The notes under the pieces: generated by a model
What the model saw: the letters and a program-made list of their open reading frames with translations, nothing else
Told to the model about the DNA's origin: nothing
The model's database searches: none
Shown here: positions 46,151-56,527 of the stretch, in pieces
Layout of the letters: each line of letters begins with the position of its first letter
Numbering within the stretch: the stretch's first letter is position 1
From: Platerodrilus igneus
Taxonomy: Eukaryota; Arthropoda; Insecta; Coleoptera; Lycidae
Direction: 5' to 3'
Length of the DNA: 64,000 bases
Assembly: GCA_036346225.1 (NCBI GenBank)
Contig: JARFIW010001323.1
Span: 1,116,001-1,180,000 of the forward strand
Translations under genes and position numbers: made by a program

Positions 46151-47517
46151 TTGGTGGTGTTTAATATGATCTGTAAGAGACGGCAGAGGTCATCCGAAAG
46201 CTTTACTAACTATTTCGCGTGTATGATGGGTCTGTTTGGGAACTATGGTTCTTTTAGTAAAGATGATCAATTGTCCGTTTTGCTTCGTAACCTTGATCCA
46301 TTTTATAGAACCCATTTTCCCACCGTCCACTCCTTGCAAGAATTAAAGAACGAATGCCTGAAGTTGGAACCAGCAAAGGCTCTGACCGATAAAGTCGTAT
46401 CACTTAGTCAAGACCAACATATTGTTACCACTGAACTGGAATCAGCCCTTGCTACAGTGCCTAAGTCAGTCGCTACTCCTTTTTCGGCTTCCTACCAACG
46501 AAAAACTCCGACGAACTCGATATGTGTCAGAATTGCAGTTATTTGAGTATGCAGTGGACTTGTTCGAGGCTAAAGCGTTACTTTGGTATCGTGGTAATCT
46601 GCATAGGTTTTTTGACTGGAGATTGTTGTGTAATTTACTGATTCAACATTTTGAACCCCCGGATTTTGGTTATAAGTTTGCTACTATTGAGCAAAATACT
46701 TTTGCTTCACATGACCGAGTTGTTAAGATTTCTCCTACGCCTACGGGAAGATCCGATACTTCTTCCGTGCGTTCTACTGTTTTTCTTCCTAGTTCTGCTT
46801 CTACTCGTCAGGTCATCTGCTTTAATTGCGACAAATCTGGTCATGTTTCGACACGTTGTACTCGTCCTAAAGTACTCCATTGCTATGGTTGTGGACATAA
46901 GGGAGTTACTCGCTACAACTGTCCCAACTGTCATCCTACTACTAAAAGGTCTTCAAATAATACTTCAACTTTTGTTCTCAGCTCTAGGAGCCAAGCTTCT
47001 TCTGCTTCTATTTCTACGTTCTTTTCTGTACCTCATCCAGGTCATCCTGCTATTACTATCAAAACCCACTCTTCTTCGGCAAATATAACTTCAAACAGAA
47101 TTTCCTCCGTCTCTAGTTCTACATCCCATTCTACTCCTCCTTCTGATCGCCCTACTTATTCACTCTCACCCCAGACTGTGCCTCCACCACCATTGCAACC
47201 CATACTTCGAATTAGTGACTTGCAGCTAGCTTCTCAAGAGCTTGTTTCCGCTTTCTTAAACGATTCTGCCCAAGAAATTTCTGTTGTGTCTGCAAGCACA
47301 AACGTAGCTGAAGTAATGATAACTTCTAATTTAGTCAGCAAACCTGTTGAAGTTCATGAACCTGTATCTTTAATATATGTGGCTGTTGCTGTCAAAATTT
47401 TACATGTTTCTGCTTTCTTAAATTGTTCTACTCAAGAAATTTCTGTCGTGTCTGCAATAACAGCTGTAGTGACAATAACTTCTAATACGGATAGAGAAGG
47501 TCTTGTTGAAGTTAGGT
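46151..47517 (+). pseudogene. Gag with modules out of order and two zinc knuckles
   Basis: 46160-46420 encodes the C-terminal capsid part of arthropod-type gag (ICKRRQRSSESFTNYFACMM, DDQLSVLLRNLDPFYRTHFP, LQELKNECLKLE). A frame change near 46500 leads to what is normally the preceding capsid part (LFEYAVDLFEAKALLWYRGN, DWRLLCNLLIQHFEPPDF, 46535-46670). Then a Ser/Thr-rich linker and two knuckles at 46818-46932 (CFNCDKSGHVSTRC, and CYGCGHKGVTRYNC where the usual His is Val). So the order is B-A-C instead of A-B-C. Upstream 45600-46150 is T-rich and lacks the expected A module. A gag of this type assembles particles and binds RNA; this copy is rearranged and broken by one frame change. Confidence 0.7.
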
Positions 47518-48603
47518 AAGCCGTAGCTATAATGCCTGTTGCTGCTGTCGTCAAAGATTTACCTGACGCTGTTTCTTTAGCTACTATTGTCAAGAAATCA
47601 GTCCCTATTGTGGCTGAAGTTTTGTCTGTTCTTACTCCGTTGCCTAACAGTGATGCAGTCTTACTTGATTCTACTTCTTTATCGGACGTTGATGAAACGC
47701 TACCTACTCTTACTTAGTTTTCTCATGCTGACAAAATGCTACTTACTTCTGTTCTCTTAGCTAAGGTTGGTGAAATCCTAGCTGATGTCTTGTTATCTAA
47801 TGTTGACAAAAGTCAACCTGATTCTGCTTCCTTATCTATTGTGGATGAAATTCTTCCTGACGCTGTTTGTTCTTGTAAGGTTAATGAAATTCTGTCTGGT
47901 GCTGCTCCTTTCTTTCATGTTGATAAATTTTCATTCTACTCCTTTATCTGACATTAGCGAAGTTTTACTTGATACTGTTTGTACCTATAACGTTGATAAA
48001 CTTCTACCTGATTCTGTTCCTTTGTGTAATATGGTTGAAGTGTTATCGGATTCTGCTTCTTTTCCTAAGGTTGATATCCCTACGGCCAATGCTGATTTCT
48101 TTCCCAACTGTGATACTTCTAGTCCTTTATCTAACATCAATAAAATTTTATTTGTTTCTGTCCCTTTATCTAACGTAGCTGAAGTATGCTCTGTCGGTGT
48201 TTCTTTTTGTAAGGTTGATTTTCTTACAGCCAGTACTTTTTCTTTTTCTACGGTTGATATTCTGCCAACCCATGATGTTCCCTTTTCTGCCGCTGACTTT
48301 CTTACCACCAATCCTAACAACAAACAACGTCCTTTTAGAACGCGTTTTGAGTTTTCTAAACTACCCTTGCCATCTCCTATACCGCGTGCTACAACTACTA
48401 CATCCCCTGCTGTTCCTGTTTTACGGAAAACTGCTCATAAAAGGCAGAAATTTGTGATTCAGAACCTGAAAATGTTGGTCGATGAAATCCTAATGTTCTT
48501 GATCTCGTTTCATTTTCTTTCTGGCGGCGCAAACTTCTTAAGCGCAATATCTAGTCCTCGCGCCCCACATTCTTATGCCGACTTTGCGCTCCTTAGGACT
48601 TGA
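47220..48603 (+). pseudogene. Tandem 13-residue repeat protein following Gag
   Basis: After the knuckles and a Ser/Thr/Pro-rich linker, a block of about 55 residues is duplicated (SAFLN-S-QEISVVSA at 47248 and 47413). From about 47540 to 48310 the translation is a run of 13-residue (39-bp) units with consensus near V-D-E-I-L-P-D-A-V-x-L-S-N: VDEILPDAVCSCK, VDKLLPDSVPLCN, MVEVLSDSASFPK, VDFLTASTFSFST. I count roughly 18 units. Two breaks (stops at 47515-47517 and 47715-47717; a shift near 47930) split the reading into several frames, but units continue on both sides. The unit does not resemble protease or RT. Function unknown; it could be an expanded gag tail. Confidence 0.6.
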
Positions 48604-48668
48604 TTTTTGGACTTTACGATTCTTCATTTACCTACCTGTTTGCTGGGTTTTATTTCTTTCTTTTCGTT

Positions 48669-48950
48669 ACCCCGTGTGGGTCCGGGAATATAATAATCCC
48701 ATGGCACGCCCTGCCTGTCATAAGAGGCGACTAAAGCGATCCAACACACACACACTTTAAAAACGTCCAATCCTACCCACATACTTCATACACACACGTA
48801 CACCCACACACTTCATAAACACACAGTTCTACTTGGCTCTCCTTTCTTTCGTTTTCTCCTTGTACTCCTTGCACCCCGTGTGGGTCCGGGAATAGAATAG
48901 CTTCATGGCACGACCTGCCTGTCGTAAGAGGCGACTACAGCGGTCCAATA
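48669..48950 (+). repeat. Duplicated GC-rich motif, two copies 203 bp apart
   Basis: Copy 1 (48670-48744) and copy 2 (48873-48951) share 'ccccgtgtgggtccgggaat', 'catggcacg(c/a)cctgcctgtc' and 'taagaggcgact', about 90 percent identical by eye. Each is followed by a CA-rich tract. The block is much richer in G and C than anything nearby. No coding or tRNA structure was recognised. Confidence 0.7.
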
Positions 48951-49078
48951 CATACACACACGCACACTTTATACACGCACACTACCCACACACATACACA
49001 CACACTCACACTCACCTACTCATACATTAACAACACACACACGCACGCGCACTCACACACATACTCATACATAACTAC
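48742..49078. repeat. CA-rich low-complexity tracts
   Basis: Irregular (ca)n/(acac..) stretches around and after the duplicated GC-rich motif. Confidence 0.85.
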
Positions 49079-49079
49079 A

Positions 49080-50013
49080 CTGGGATTAGGTTTTATTTTC
49101 CATTGTGCGATTCTTAGGGTTTCTGTGGTTCTTGTACATGTTGCTTGGTGTTATTCTTTTGGGTTTTTTCTTTTTTCTCGTTCCTTTTGTTCCACATTTC
49201 TCGTCTTTTTCCTGTGGCTGGTTTTACGTTCTGTCGGCCTTCGTGCTGACAGTTTCTTTTTCGATCCACTTCCTGTGGTAGGTGCTTTCTAGTCCGTTCT
49301 TCTTTTTTCGGAAACCACGACTTAGTCGACTTTAGGTCTAGTTAGCATTTCTTTTCTTTGGTTCTTCGGTTGTTGCAATTCTTGTGTACCACAGTTTGAA
49401 GTAATTTAATTTTTTTGTCTATCTAGCATGCTTGTTGTTCCCGAGCATACTTTTAAGCTTGATACTTTTCGTTTTTTGGCTGTTACTGTTGGTTTTCTTC
49501 CTCGCTTCTTTTCTTTACTTTTGGTTTTTTTGCAGGAAACCAATCTTCTTTTGAGGTCGAAGACTTTCCTGTTTTTTTTCCGAAGAAACATCCGTTCTTT
49601 GACGACTTTGACAGTATTGCCGCCGTTCTACCTTTGCCTTCGTTTCGTGCTACTACCTACCTATTTTTCCCTGTGCTTCCCATCAATATTTTTTTATCCA
49701 TCCGGTACTTTGGTTCTTCGAGCCGGATAAGAATTTCTTTTTATTTCAGAGCGCTTTCTTTTGGGTTGTTTTTGTTTATTTATTCCGTGAAGCGATTTTT
49801 TCCTTCTCTTTCTATTATTATATATTGACCTTTCGAGCCGGATGAAAGTTCTTGTTTTTTATTTTGGGGTATTTCCTTTAGTTGGATTTTTGTTTTCGTA
49901 AACGAATTTCTTTTTAGTTTTTTTTTCTTAAGCCAGTTTTGTTTAGTATTTGGTTTTTTTTTGGTACTGCCCACTCACGTAATTTTGCTTTCCTACGCCG
50001 ACCTTTTAATTTT
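49080..50013 (+). other. T-rich interior of the LTR element, no gene recognised
   Basis: Strongly T-rich plus strand. 'tttggtttttttgcag|gaaac' at 49523-49541 looks like a splice acceptor, and the following frame reads SSFEVEDFPVFFPKKHPFFD then IAAVLPLPSF, which could be coding. No family recognised. The minus-strand lysine-rich frame here is a composition effect. Confidence 0.3.
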
Positions 50014-51337
50014 GCTGGGGGGAAATTTCTTACGTTTATTATATAATTAAATTAAGACCTCGCCTTTTCTTACATTATTCATGCACGTAGATTCCGTTTC
50101 AATCCTACAACAACATCCTGTATATCTTACCCATTTGGTGCGAATTTGAAAAGCTTATGCTATAAAATAAATAGCCAAAACCCTGTTTTAGGTATGCGTA
50201 AACTCGTTATACCTTGCGATAGCGTGTAATTACTTTCTCTTCCTTATACTCGACGGTAACATTCGTTATATTTTTTTTGTTTCCGTTTTCTTCGTGGCAA
50301 TTTTGCGCTCGCAATACAGCGTGTTTCTTTTGGTGGTCCTAAAGCTACGATCGATTGCCGCCTTTTATTGTGATAGGAGGACCACCCCAAGGCGGGATCA
50401 AACGCCCCTTTGTTTCCTCCAGTCCTTAGAGACGGTAAGAGCTAGCCCGGCGGTGGCAACTCGAGGGTGAATGCTAATATACTATTTACGCCATTTGGTA
50501 ACTAGACTTGGTAGCCTTAACCTGATTAATTATGATGTGAGATAGTATGAAGCATGAATATTACACCTATTGTGATCATTTTTTCCGCTTAATTATATGT
50601 ACGTAATCGTAGGTGTACGATGATGATTTTTAAGTATTGGTTTACCTTGTTTTTTTCCGAGTTATAAAATTTTATTAGTTAAGATATTTTACTGCCAATG
50701 TGGCATAAATAATTTTATATTTACAACCATTTAGAACTGTGTTTTTTTTGTTGCTGAATAACGTTGGGGGTAGATAGAGTAGTATTATTATCTCATGGCG
50801 GGTGACGTCACATGCGCAATTTAAACTTAAACCTCAAGATTCACAACGCTACAGTACAACCCACAAACATCTTGCTAGCAATGTGGCTTTAATACGTCGT
50901 CACGAATATCCCATTTATTACGTTAAGTAATATATTGTTTGTAAGGACCCCGTTCATGCTGGCGGCATCTAGAAATTCATAAATATATGAAATAAATCCA
51001 GACCTCCATATAATATCGGAGCTTTTACTTGTTTTTACTTATAAACAATTCTAGGTTCGTAGTTTCTTTATCCGTAAATATTTGCTGTGGCAACAGTGCA
51101 CATACTCAGCGGATCCCAATACTGTATATACCGAACGTGAACCGTAACTGTCATTGTCATTCTCGCTCTTATGAAGGTCTTATTGTTTCCAGTTTTCCGT
51201 TTTAATAATTGTATCAAGTAATAGTCATCAAAACAGTTTTTTTCAAAACTGACTGATAGTTAATTTCTTCAGCAATGTAAGTATTTAAAAAGAATGTTCG
51301 TTCAATGATTAATTATGATATTTTTTAGAGTAATATT

Positions 51338-52609
51338 ATGAATAAAAAGGAGGTGATTCATAGTCAAGGACGACAGATTGTTTTTAATGTGTTTCAATAT
51401 TTGAAACGCATAAAAGATTCGGGCGCCTCCAATCTGAACATTTTGCAAGAGTGCGTGGCTGAAGCAACAGGTGTGTCATTGCGGACGGTGCAAAGAATTG
51501 TAAAGGAAGGTACAAACAAACCACCCTGCAGCAAGTTCAGTTCACCAAGGAAAACCGTAAATAAACCAAGCCCTAAGTCAATAGTAAATGGATTTGACGA
51601 AGAGATTCTAAGAACCGTTATGTATCGGTTTGCAGCAATACATAAACGTAGACCGACTTTGAAGTTAGTGTTTGACGAATTTAAAAACGATTGCCCTTAT
51701 TACACGGATAAATTAGGTTCGTTCAGAAAAATTGTTGTAAGAGCAGGGTTTCGTTGGAAGAGAACTGTAGATAACACGAAAATTCTTGTTGAACAAAGCA
51801 ATATAAGGGCAAAGCGCACCATATTTTTGAAAAATCTTAGTAAGTATAAAGAAGAGGGCAGAAGCATTGTGTATAACGATGAAATATATCTGCACAGTTC
51901 TCACAGTGTAACAAAGTGTTGGGATGACGGCACCACCAAGGGTTTGAAATCGCTAGTTTCAAAAGGGAAGCGTTTGATAATTGTTCATGCAGGTGGAAAA
52001 AATGGGTTTGTTCCAAATGCAGAATTGATATTTAAGTCTGGTTTGAAAACTGGGGATTATCACGATGACATGAATCATCGCAATTATAAAAAGTGGCTGC
52101 AAGAAAAGTTAATACCAAATTTGGAACCAAATTCAGTGTTTGTGATAGACAATGCGTCATATCATAATGTTCTTGTGCATCCTAATCCTACTTCAAGTTG
52201 GAAGAAAACAGATATGCAGAAATGGTTGAAGGAACGAAATATCCTCTTTGAATGTCAGGAAACCAAGCCTGAATTATATTCCAAAATTAAGGCACATAAA
52301 CCTGTTCATCAGCTGTTTGTAATTGACCAGCTACTGGCAGAACATGGTCATGTAGTATTGCGTTTACCTCCATATCACCCAGAACTGAATCCTATCGAGA
52401 TGATTTGGGCGTTACTTAAAAACCGTGTCGCTGCATGTAATGTAACTTTCAAAATAGATGATGTATGGAAGTTGGCAGAAGAACATATAAAAAATATTGG
52501 AATCAACGAGTGGACTAAAGTATGTCTGCACGTAGAGAAAATTGAAAAGGATTATATGGAACGAGAAACTTTTTATAGACGAGGTTCAAGACCTAATTAT
52601 ACGGGTTGA
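51338..52609 (+). CDS. IS630/Tc1/mariner-type transposase, DD82E catalytic spacing
   Basis: A 423-codon open frame. Residues about 13-56 form a helix-turn-helix (ECVAEATGVSLRTVQRIVKE), binding the terminal repeats in relatives. The RNase H-like catalytic domain follows: first Asp at 181 in IVYNDEIYLHSSHS, second Asp at 271 in VFVIDNASYHN, Glu at 354 in LPPYHPELNPIEMIWALLKN. Between 271 and 354 there are 82 residues, far more than in Tc1 or mariner. All three catalytic residues are present. The end is abnormal: after codon 411 the frame reads Arg/Pro-rich residues to a stop, while the neighbouring frame from the T-run 52570-52574 continues as an acidic, Ser/Asp-rich tail (e.g. GDESDDGDESLG) to 52697. 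A one-base T gain in that run is the simplest explanation; the true product would be about 450 residues. Confidence 0.85.
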   Translation: MNKKEVIHSQGRQIVFNVFQYLKRIKDSGASNLNILQECVAEATGVSLRTVQRIVKEGTNKPPCSKFSSPRKTVNKPSPKSIVNGFDEEILRTVMYRFAAIHKRRPTLKLVFDEFKNDCPYYTDKLGSFRKIVVRAGFRWKRTVDNTKILVEQSNIRAKRTIFLKNLSKYKEEGRSIVYNDEIYLHSSHSVTKCWDDGTTKGLKSLVSKGKRLIIVHAGGKNGFVPNAELIFKSGLKTGDYHDDMNHRNYKKWLQEKLIPNLEPNSVFVIDNASYHNVLVHPNPTSSWKKTDMQKWLKERNILFECQETKPELYSKIKAHKPVHQLFVIDQLLAEHGHVVLRLPPYHPELNPIEMIWALLKNRVAACNVTFKIDDVWKLAEEHIKNIGINEWTKVCLHVEKIEKDYMERETFYRRGSRPNYTG

Positions 52610-52699
52610 TGATAATAGCGATAATTCAGATGGATACTTATCCTCAGGCGATGAGTCTGATGATGGGGATGAAAGTTTAGGATGTGAACCCATTTGAAA

Positions 52700-54055
52700 T
52701 ATAATTTATGTAAAATAGTTGAATGATGGTCTTTATTTAGCGTTGTAGAAAATATGTGTCATAAATACATTTGTTTGTACATTATTGTTTATTACTGAGG
52801 TGTTGAAATAAAACTTGCTTAAAGAGGGAAGCAGTTTCTATATCAAATTATGTTCAGTAGTGCTGTGACAATCGATCACTTTTAAAACTGAAACAATCAA
52901 TGATTGGCTTTCAAAGTGATTGAATCATTTTACATTTTACTCCAATCATAATCAATTCTGTTAAGCATTTCCATTCTTTGTCTCCAAAAGGGATTCTTAT
53001 TGACTGTATTTATCTCGGCGCTTCTATCCGATCGTGTTAATCCGCTTCAGTTTGGCGACATAAACCAGTTTTCGATCAAATGCAGCGTCTCCAGTCAATC
53101 CATTAAAACAAATGGAGTGTACTACTCGATCGGATCTGAATTCCGCATTCGACGACATTATGCAGGCTTGATGATTTAAATAATCTATGATTATAATATC
53201 AACAGCACCTGATCAGGCCGGTGTAGTATATCTAACTTCAGTCGTATAAGCAATATTGCTTTTGTTTAGTCAGAAAGGTTAAGATTATTAATTATTCAAG
53301 GAATTATTTTATAGCTAGATTATCGATGAAGTGCGTAAAAAATATATTAATTTAGCAAATATTTCTAAACTATAAATGAGGTTATGTAAAAAATATGTAA
53401 CCTGATAAGATGCAAACCTTAATTACCTTTCTTTTCATACTATAACTGTTCCTCTTCCTTCAATTCTACAGCACTGAATTGTTGATTCTATGATCCATTA
53501 AAATAAAGCACGAGATATATGCAATTTATAATAATATTAATATAACAAATGATATAAAAACCTTTTGGTATTAATTAAAAATTGTTTTGTTTTGTTTTTG
53601 TTAGTTACAACACCATGAGTGTCATTGTGTAACCATATTCTTAAAACGTTTTTGTAATAAATCTTAGTAATATTTTCGAGGTGGGCATTTGACATTTTTA
53701 TAGTGTTTATAGTTTATAGTTTGTGTTTAAAACAAAAACGTCTATTGATTTGAAAAAAACGAATATGTAGTACTACCAAATTGTTTTGGTTCTACTAGTG
53801 ACTATAAGTGATAAAATATCTTGTGTACACTGATCCAATCAATCAATAATCTGGGGTATCACATCTAACAATAAGCTCAGATCATTTTTATAGAAGAGCA
53901 AAAATCAACATAAAACTATTTAAAACACATCCTTTGGTTGCTCGACAATTTTTGCTCTGGCAACACTGCACGTGCAAGCAGTCTATGTTTTCTAGTCTCA
54001 CTTTTTTATTTTGATTATTAATATAGTTCCTCCTCGCGCAGGTTTTTCAAGGTCA
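52700..54055. other. 3' non-coding part of the DD82E transposon
   Basis: About 1.35 kb of AT-rich non-coding DNA between transposase and right terminal repeat. No second gene was recognised. 'gcaacactgcac' near 53960 resembles 'gcaacagtgcac' near 51090, a possible subterminal motif in the same orientation. Confidence 0.4.
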
Positions 54056-54083
54056 CCCGCCATGAGATAATAATACTACTATA

Positions 54084-54380
54084 CCTAAAAACGACAGGTC
54101 GCCATTTTAAAAATAATGTCTATTGATTTTGCGGATATGTGTAACTTTTAATTATGGATTGTTCTTTTTTGGGTACTATTGTGCTTTTGAACATATATTT
54201 TTTTTGTAAATTAGAGGTTTTTCGTTTGTGCAGCATGTTTAATTGTTCATGAGTGAGTATATTTTTATTATAGGCTTTCCTTTGGTCTTGTATGTAAAAT
54301 ACCCCGCATACTCACCGATTGAGCCCGGTCATTTTCTTTCTTTGTTTCTTTTTCTTTAAGCTACGTCAATGTACTTAGCA
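54084..54380 (+). repeat. Remaining part of the interrupted 3' LTR
   Basis: 'cctaaaaacgacaggtcgcc' to 'gctacgtcaatgtacttagc' matches the end of the 5' LTR (45282-45571). The unrelated 'aggtccagagag' follows, marking the element's end. Confidence 0.8.
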
Positions 54381-55987
54381 AGGTCCAGAGAGCACACCTA
54401 GTGTGTTCACCGTTAAATCTATCTCTAATACTGTTTTTTATAGCGTAATTATTTTGGAACCGGCACTGTTTACCAGAATTATAAAATAGTTATCACTTGC
54501 CTACATCCTAAATAATCATAAATTGAGAAGCTAATTTTTACGAGATTGTAATCACTACACAGAAATATTGCAAAATGATTGAGGATGAATGGAATAGTTG
54601 CTTATGCGGTCATTTTACGAACAGGAAATCGTCGTTTTTCTAGAACCCACTCTATATACATAATATAATGTCAAGAACTTTGTACTCCTGAAAGTGTCAT
54701 TTTAGAGAAAATCAAAAGGTCACGGCAACTTGTAATTTCTAATGACATTTATTAAAGGCTAAAACTTAGATGACGGAAGTTTGTGCCAGCATTTAAGTGC
54801 TAAACTTTCCATTTAAATAAGCTATATTGGAGGTTTTTAAATAATTTAAAGTGCAGCACATTAAATAAAACCTAAAGACGTTTAACAGGTATTAAAGCTA
54901 ATGGTTAGTTTCTATAATTAAGACAATAGTGTGTCTTTCAATTTTGTTTTGCACTTAGAAATTTACCATCAATTATTCTCAGTTCATCTTTTTGCCACGA
55001 CCACTGCATCCGCAAAGTTTGGACAAAGTTGATGCTTTGTGCAAACATAGAAGTTAAGGGTTGAAAGACTCCTCATATACTTTATATACAAAAGTAGGAA
55101 AATATTCGCAGCAAAAACACCGTTGGAAAATGACAAATGGCGGAATCGAGCTCGTTGCTAGGCTACGAAGGATCCGAAATATGGCTGCATATAAATAAAG
55201 GTACGTACGGCGCATTCTGCATAGCTCAATTCGTTCACAGTCGTCCAACACTCTCGAATGGAAACTTTTGACACTAATTGGAGAAAAACTAGCCTTTAAA
55301 TATTCCATTCAACACAACGTCACTTCACTTTAATTAGCCGTGAGAAAAAACTTGCAATATAATTGTACATCAACTTCAAGTGCAAATTTTTAGAATAATA
55401 AGGTAACCAATTATGGTAGATTCTAATGGTTCCAGGATTTTCCTCCATCTCATTGGGACATTTAATTTAATTATATAACGCTTTATATGCCTTGCGTATA
55501 GAAAGAACTGTAGCAATGTGGGTACGTAATGAACATAATTTATTTTATATTTATTCGCTGCAAAATTCTCGTCAATGTTAATTGCTACTAATGGCAGTTC
55601 TGATCGTAATTCCATTTTCTTGCATCCTGTTTGGTTATTTGAAATGTGCATTTTCATTTTATGGGCGATGTAATTTATTTGTATTCCGGATATTTTAATG
55701 ATGCACAGGCTATAATGGTTGCTAATATCTGTACGTTTACAATTAACTAGAATATTACTTTTATCTCTTAGTTTGAAATTCATCGTTGTATAGGGTGTAA
55801 CCTTTGTAGGAAAACAGTGACCCATTTAAGCACAAAAGCTCCATACTCTGCTTCCTAAATATAGGTTGAATTTATAGAGTAAAACAAATAAACACCTACA
55901 TATAGTAACCGTGTTTTGTGTCGTGTAAGATCCTCGATCCTAAAATACCTGCGATCGCTCATTTTTGTATATTTTTGTATATATAAC
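54381..55987. other. No gene recognised; weak promoter-like site near 55190
   Basis: AT-rich. 'gctgcatataaataaaggta' (55182-55201) is TATA-like, with 'tcaattcgttcac' about 30 bp on. Frames at 55054-55308 and 55376-55825 (minus) are open, but I recognise no family in either. Confidence 0.3.
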
Positions 55988-56527
55988 CAGTGGTGTAACT
56001 TCAAATTTTGGGCCCGAGAGAAAGAACATCATCAGGCCCTGAATTGTGACAGAGGTGTAATATTTTTATGTGCATGCAAAAATAATTATTGGATATAATC
56101 GAAAATATGTCGTCAATGGAAATACGAAAAAATATTTATTAGCTATTTTGCAATACCTATAAAATATTAATCAAAATTTCCAAAGAACAAACAGAAACAA
56201 CGTCGTCATTGCAAGCCTGTTTAAAAAAACTAATTTGTGGATTTTTGATTAGCGAACGTACTGATATGCCTTCTGCATCAATATTTGGGCTCTCACTTTA
56301 TCAATGGACATCATTGTTAAATTTAATAATTGATGTTGGAACATAAAGGTACGCAGATAGTTTTTGATCAATTTCAGTTGCAAAAGTTATCTTTCTACTG
56401 TAGCCGAGATAGGTTTTGGGCCCTTTGGAGCGGTTTCTTAAAAAGGTTTCTTCCAAAAAAACTCTTCTATCGATTTATTTAAAACAGAAATTACAATGTT
56501 TATTTAATTTATTGGTATGTTATATAC
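55988..56527 (-). pseudogene. hAT remnant: C-terminal transposase end and right terminus
   Basis: CAGTGGTGTAACTTCAAATT then ttgggcccg at 55988 is a typical hAT right end (compare CAGTGGCGTAACTA). Minus-strand 56425-56250 reads KPISATVER then LKLIKNYLRTFMFQHQLLNL and DKVRAQILMQKAYQYVR, the C-terminal dimerisation block (normally ERSFS-LK-IKNYLRS-M). Upstream it fades at the errantivirus LTR boundary. The element's remainder is absent from the window, presumably beyond the insertion or deleted. Confidence 0.65.

Larger units (their letters stand above)
50777..54081 (+). mobile_element. Tc1/mariner-superfamily transposon, DD82E ('Sailor'-like), nearly intact
   Basis: Inserted in the 3' LTR at a TA that is duplicated (50775-50776 and 54082-54083); joining the flanks restores the LTR as seen in its 5' partner. 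Terminal inverted repeats of about 28 bp: left gagtagtattattatctcat then ggcgggtgac, right (reversed) identical except the first base. The total is 3305 bp with one transposase gene in the plus direction. The size, TA duplication and D-E spacing fit the DD82E group of IS630-Tc1-mariner transposons described as Sailor; that name is from memory and should be checked. Confidence 0.85.
44300..54380 (+). mobile_element. LTR element with gag and tandem-repeat protein but no visible pol
   Basis: Direct repeats of about 1.27 kb bound the element: 44300-45571 and 50028-54380, the second interrupted by a transposon at 50777-54081. Ends are TGTTACGTA...TACGTAGCA (5' copy), an inverted pair. The primer site follows the 5' LTR and a purine tract (gctggggggaaattt, 50014-50027) precedes the 3' LTR. 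The 4.45-kb interior holds gag modules, zinc knuckles, a 13-residue repeat region, CA-rich and T-rich stretches. I found no protease, RT or integrase on either strand. No convincing target duplication was seen. It is either a non-autonomous derivative or one that has lost pol. Confidence 0.8.

Noticed and set aside
46651..47088. Leucine-rich frame overlapping gag
   Set aside because: It is the shifted reading of the Ser/Thr-rich gag linker; the gag frame has zinc knuckles.
49406..49974. Lysine-rich minus-strand frames in the T-rich region
   Set aside because: Their composition follows directly from the T-rich plus strand; no motif or start context supports a gene.
44300..54380. DIRS or Penelope-type element instead of an LTR element
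   Set aside because: Long direct repeats with inverted TGTTACGTA-type tips, a primer site and purine tract fit an LTR element; no tyrosine recombinase or Penelope RT seen.
54540..55900. Possible host gene near the TATA-like motif at 55190
   Set aside because: Open frames on the minus strand do not agree in direction with the promoter-like site, and no protein family was recognised.
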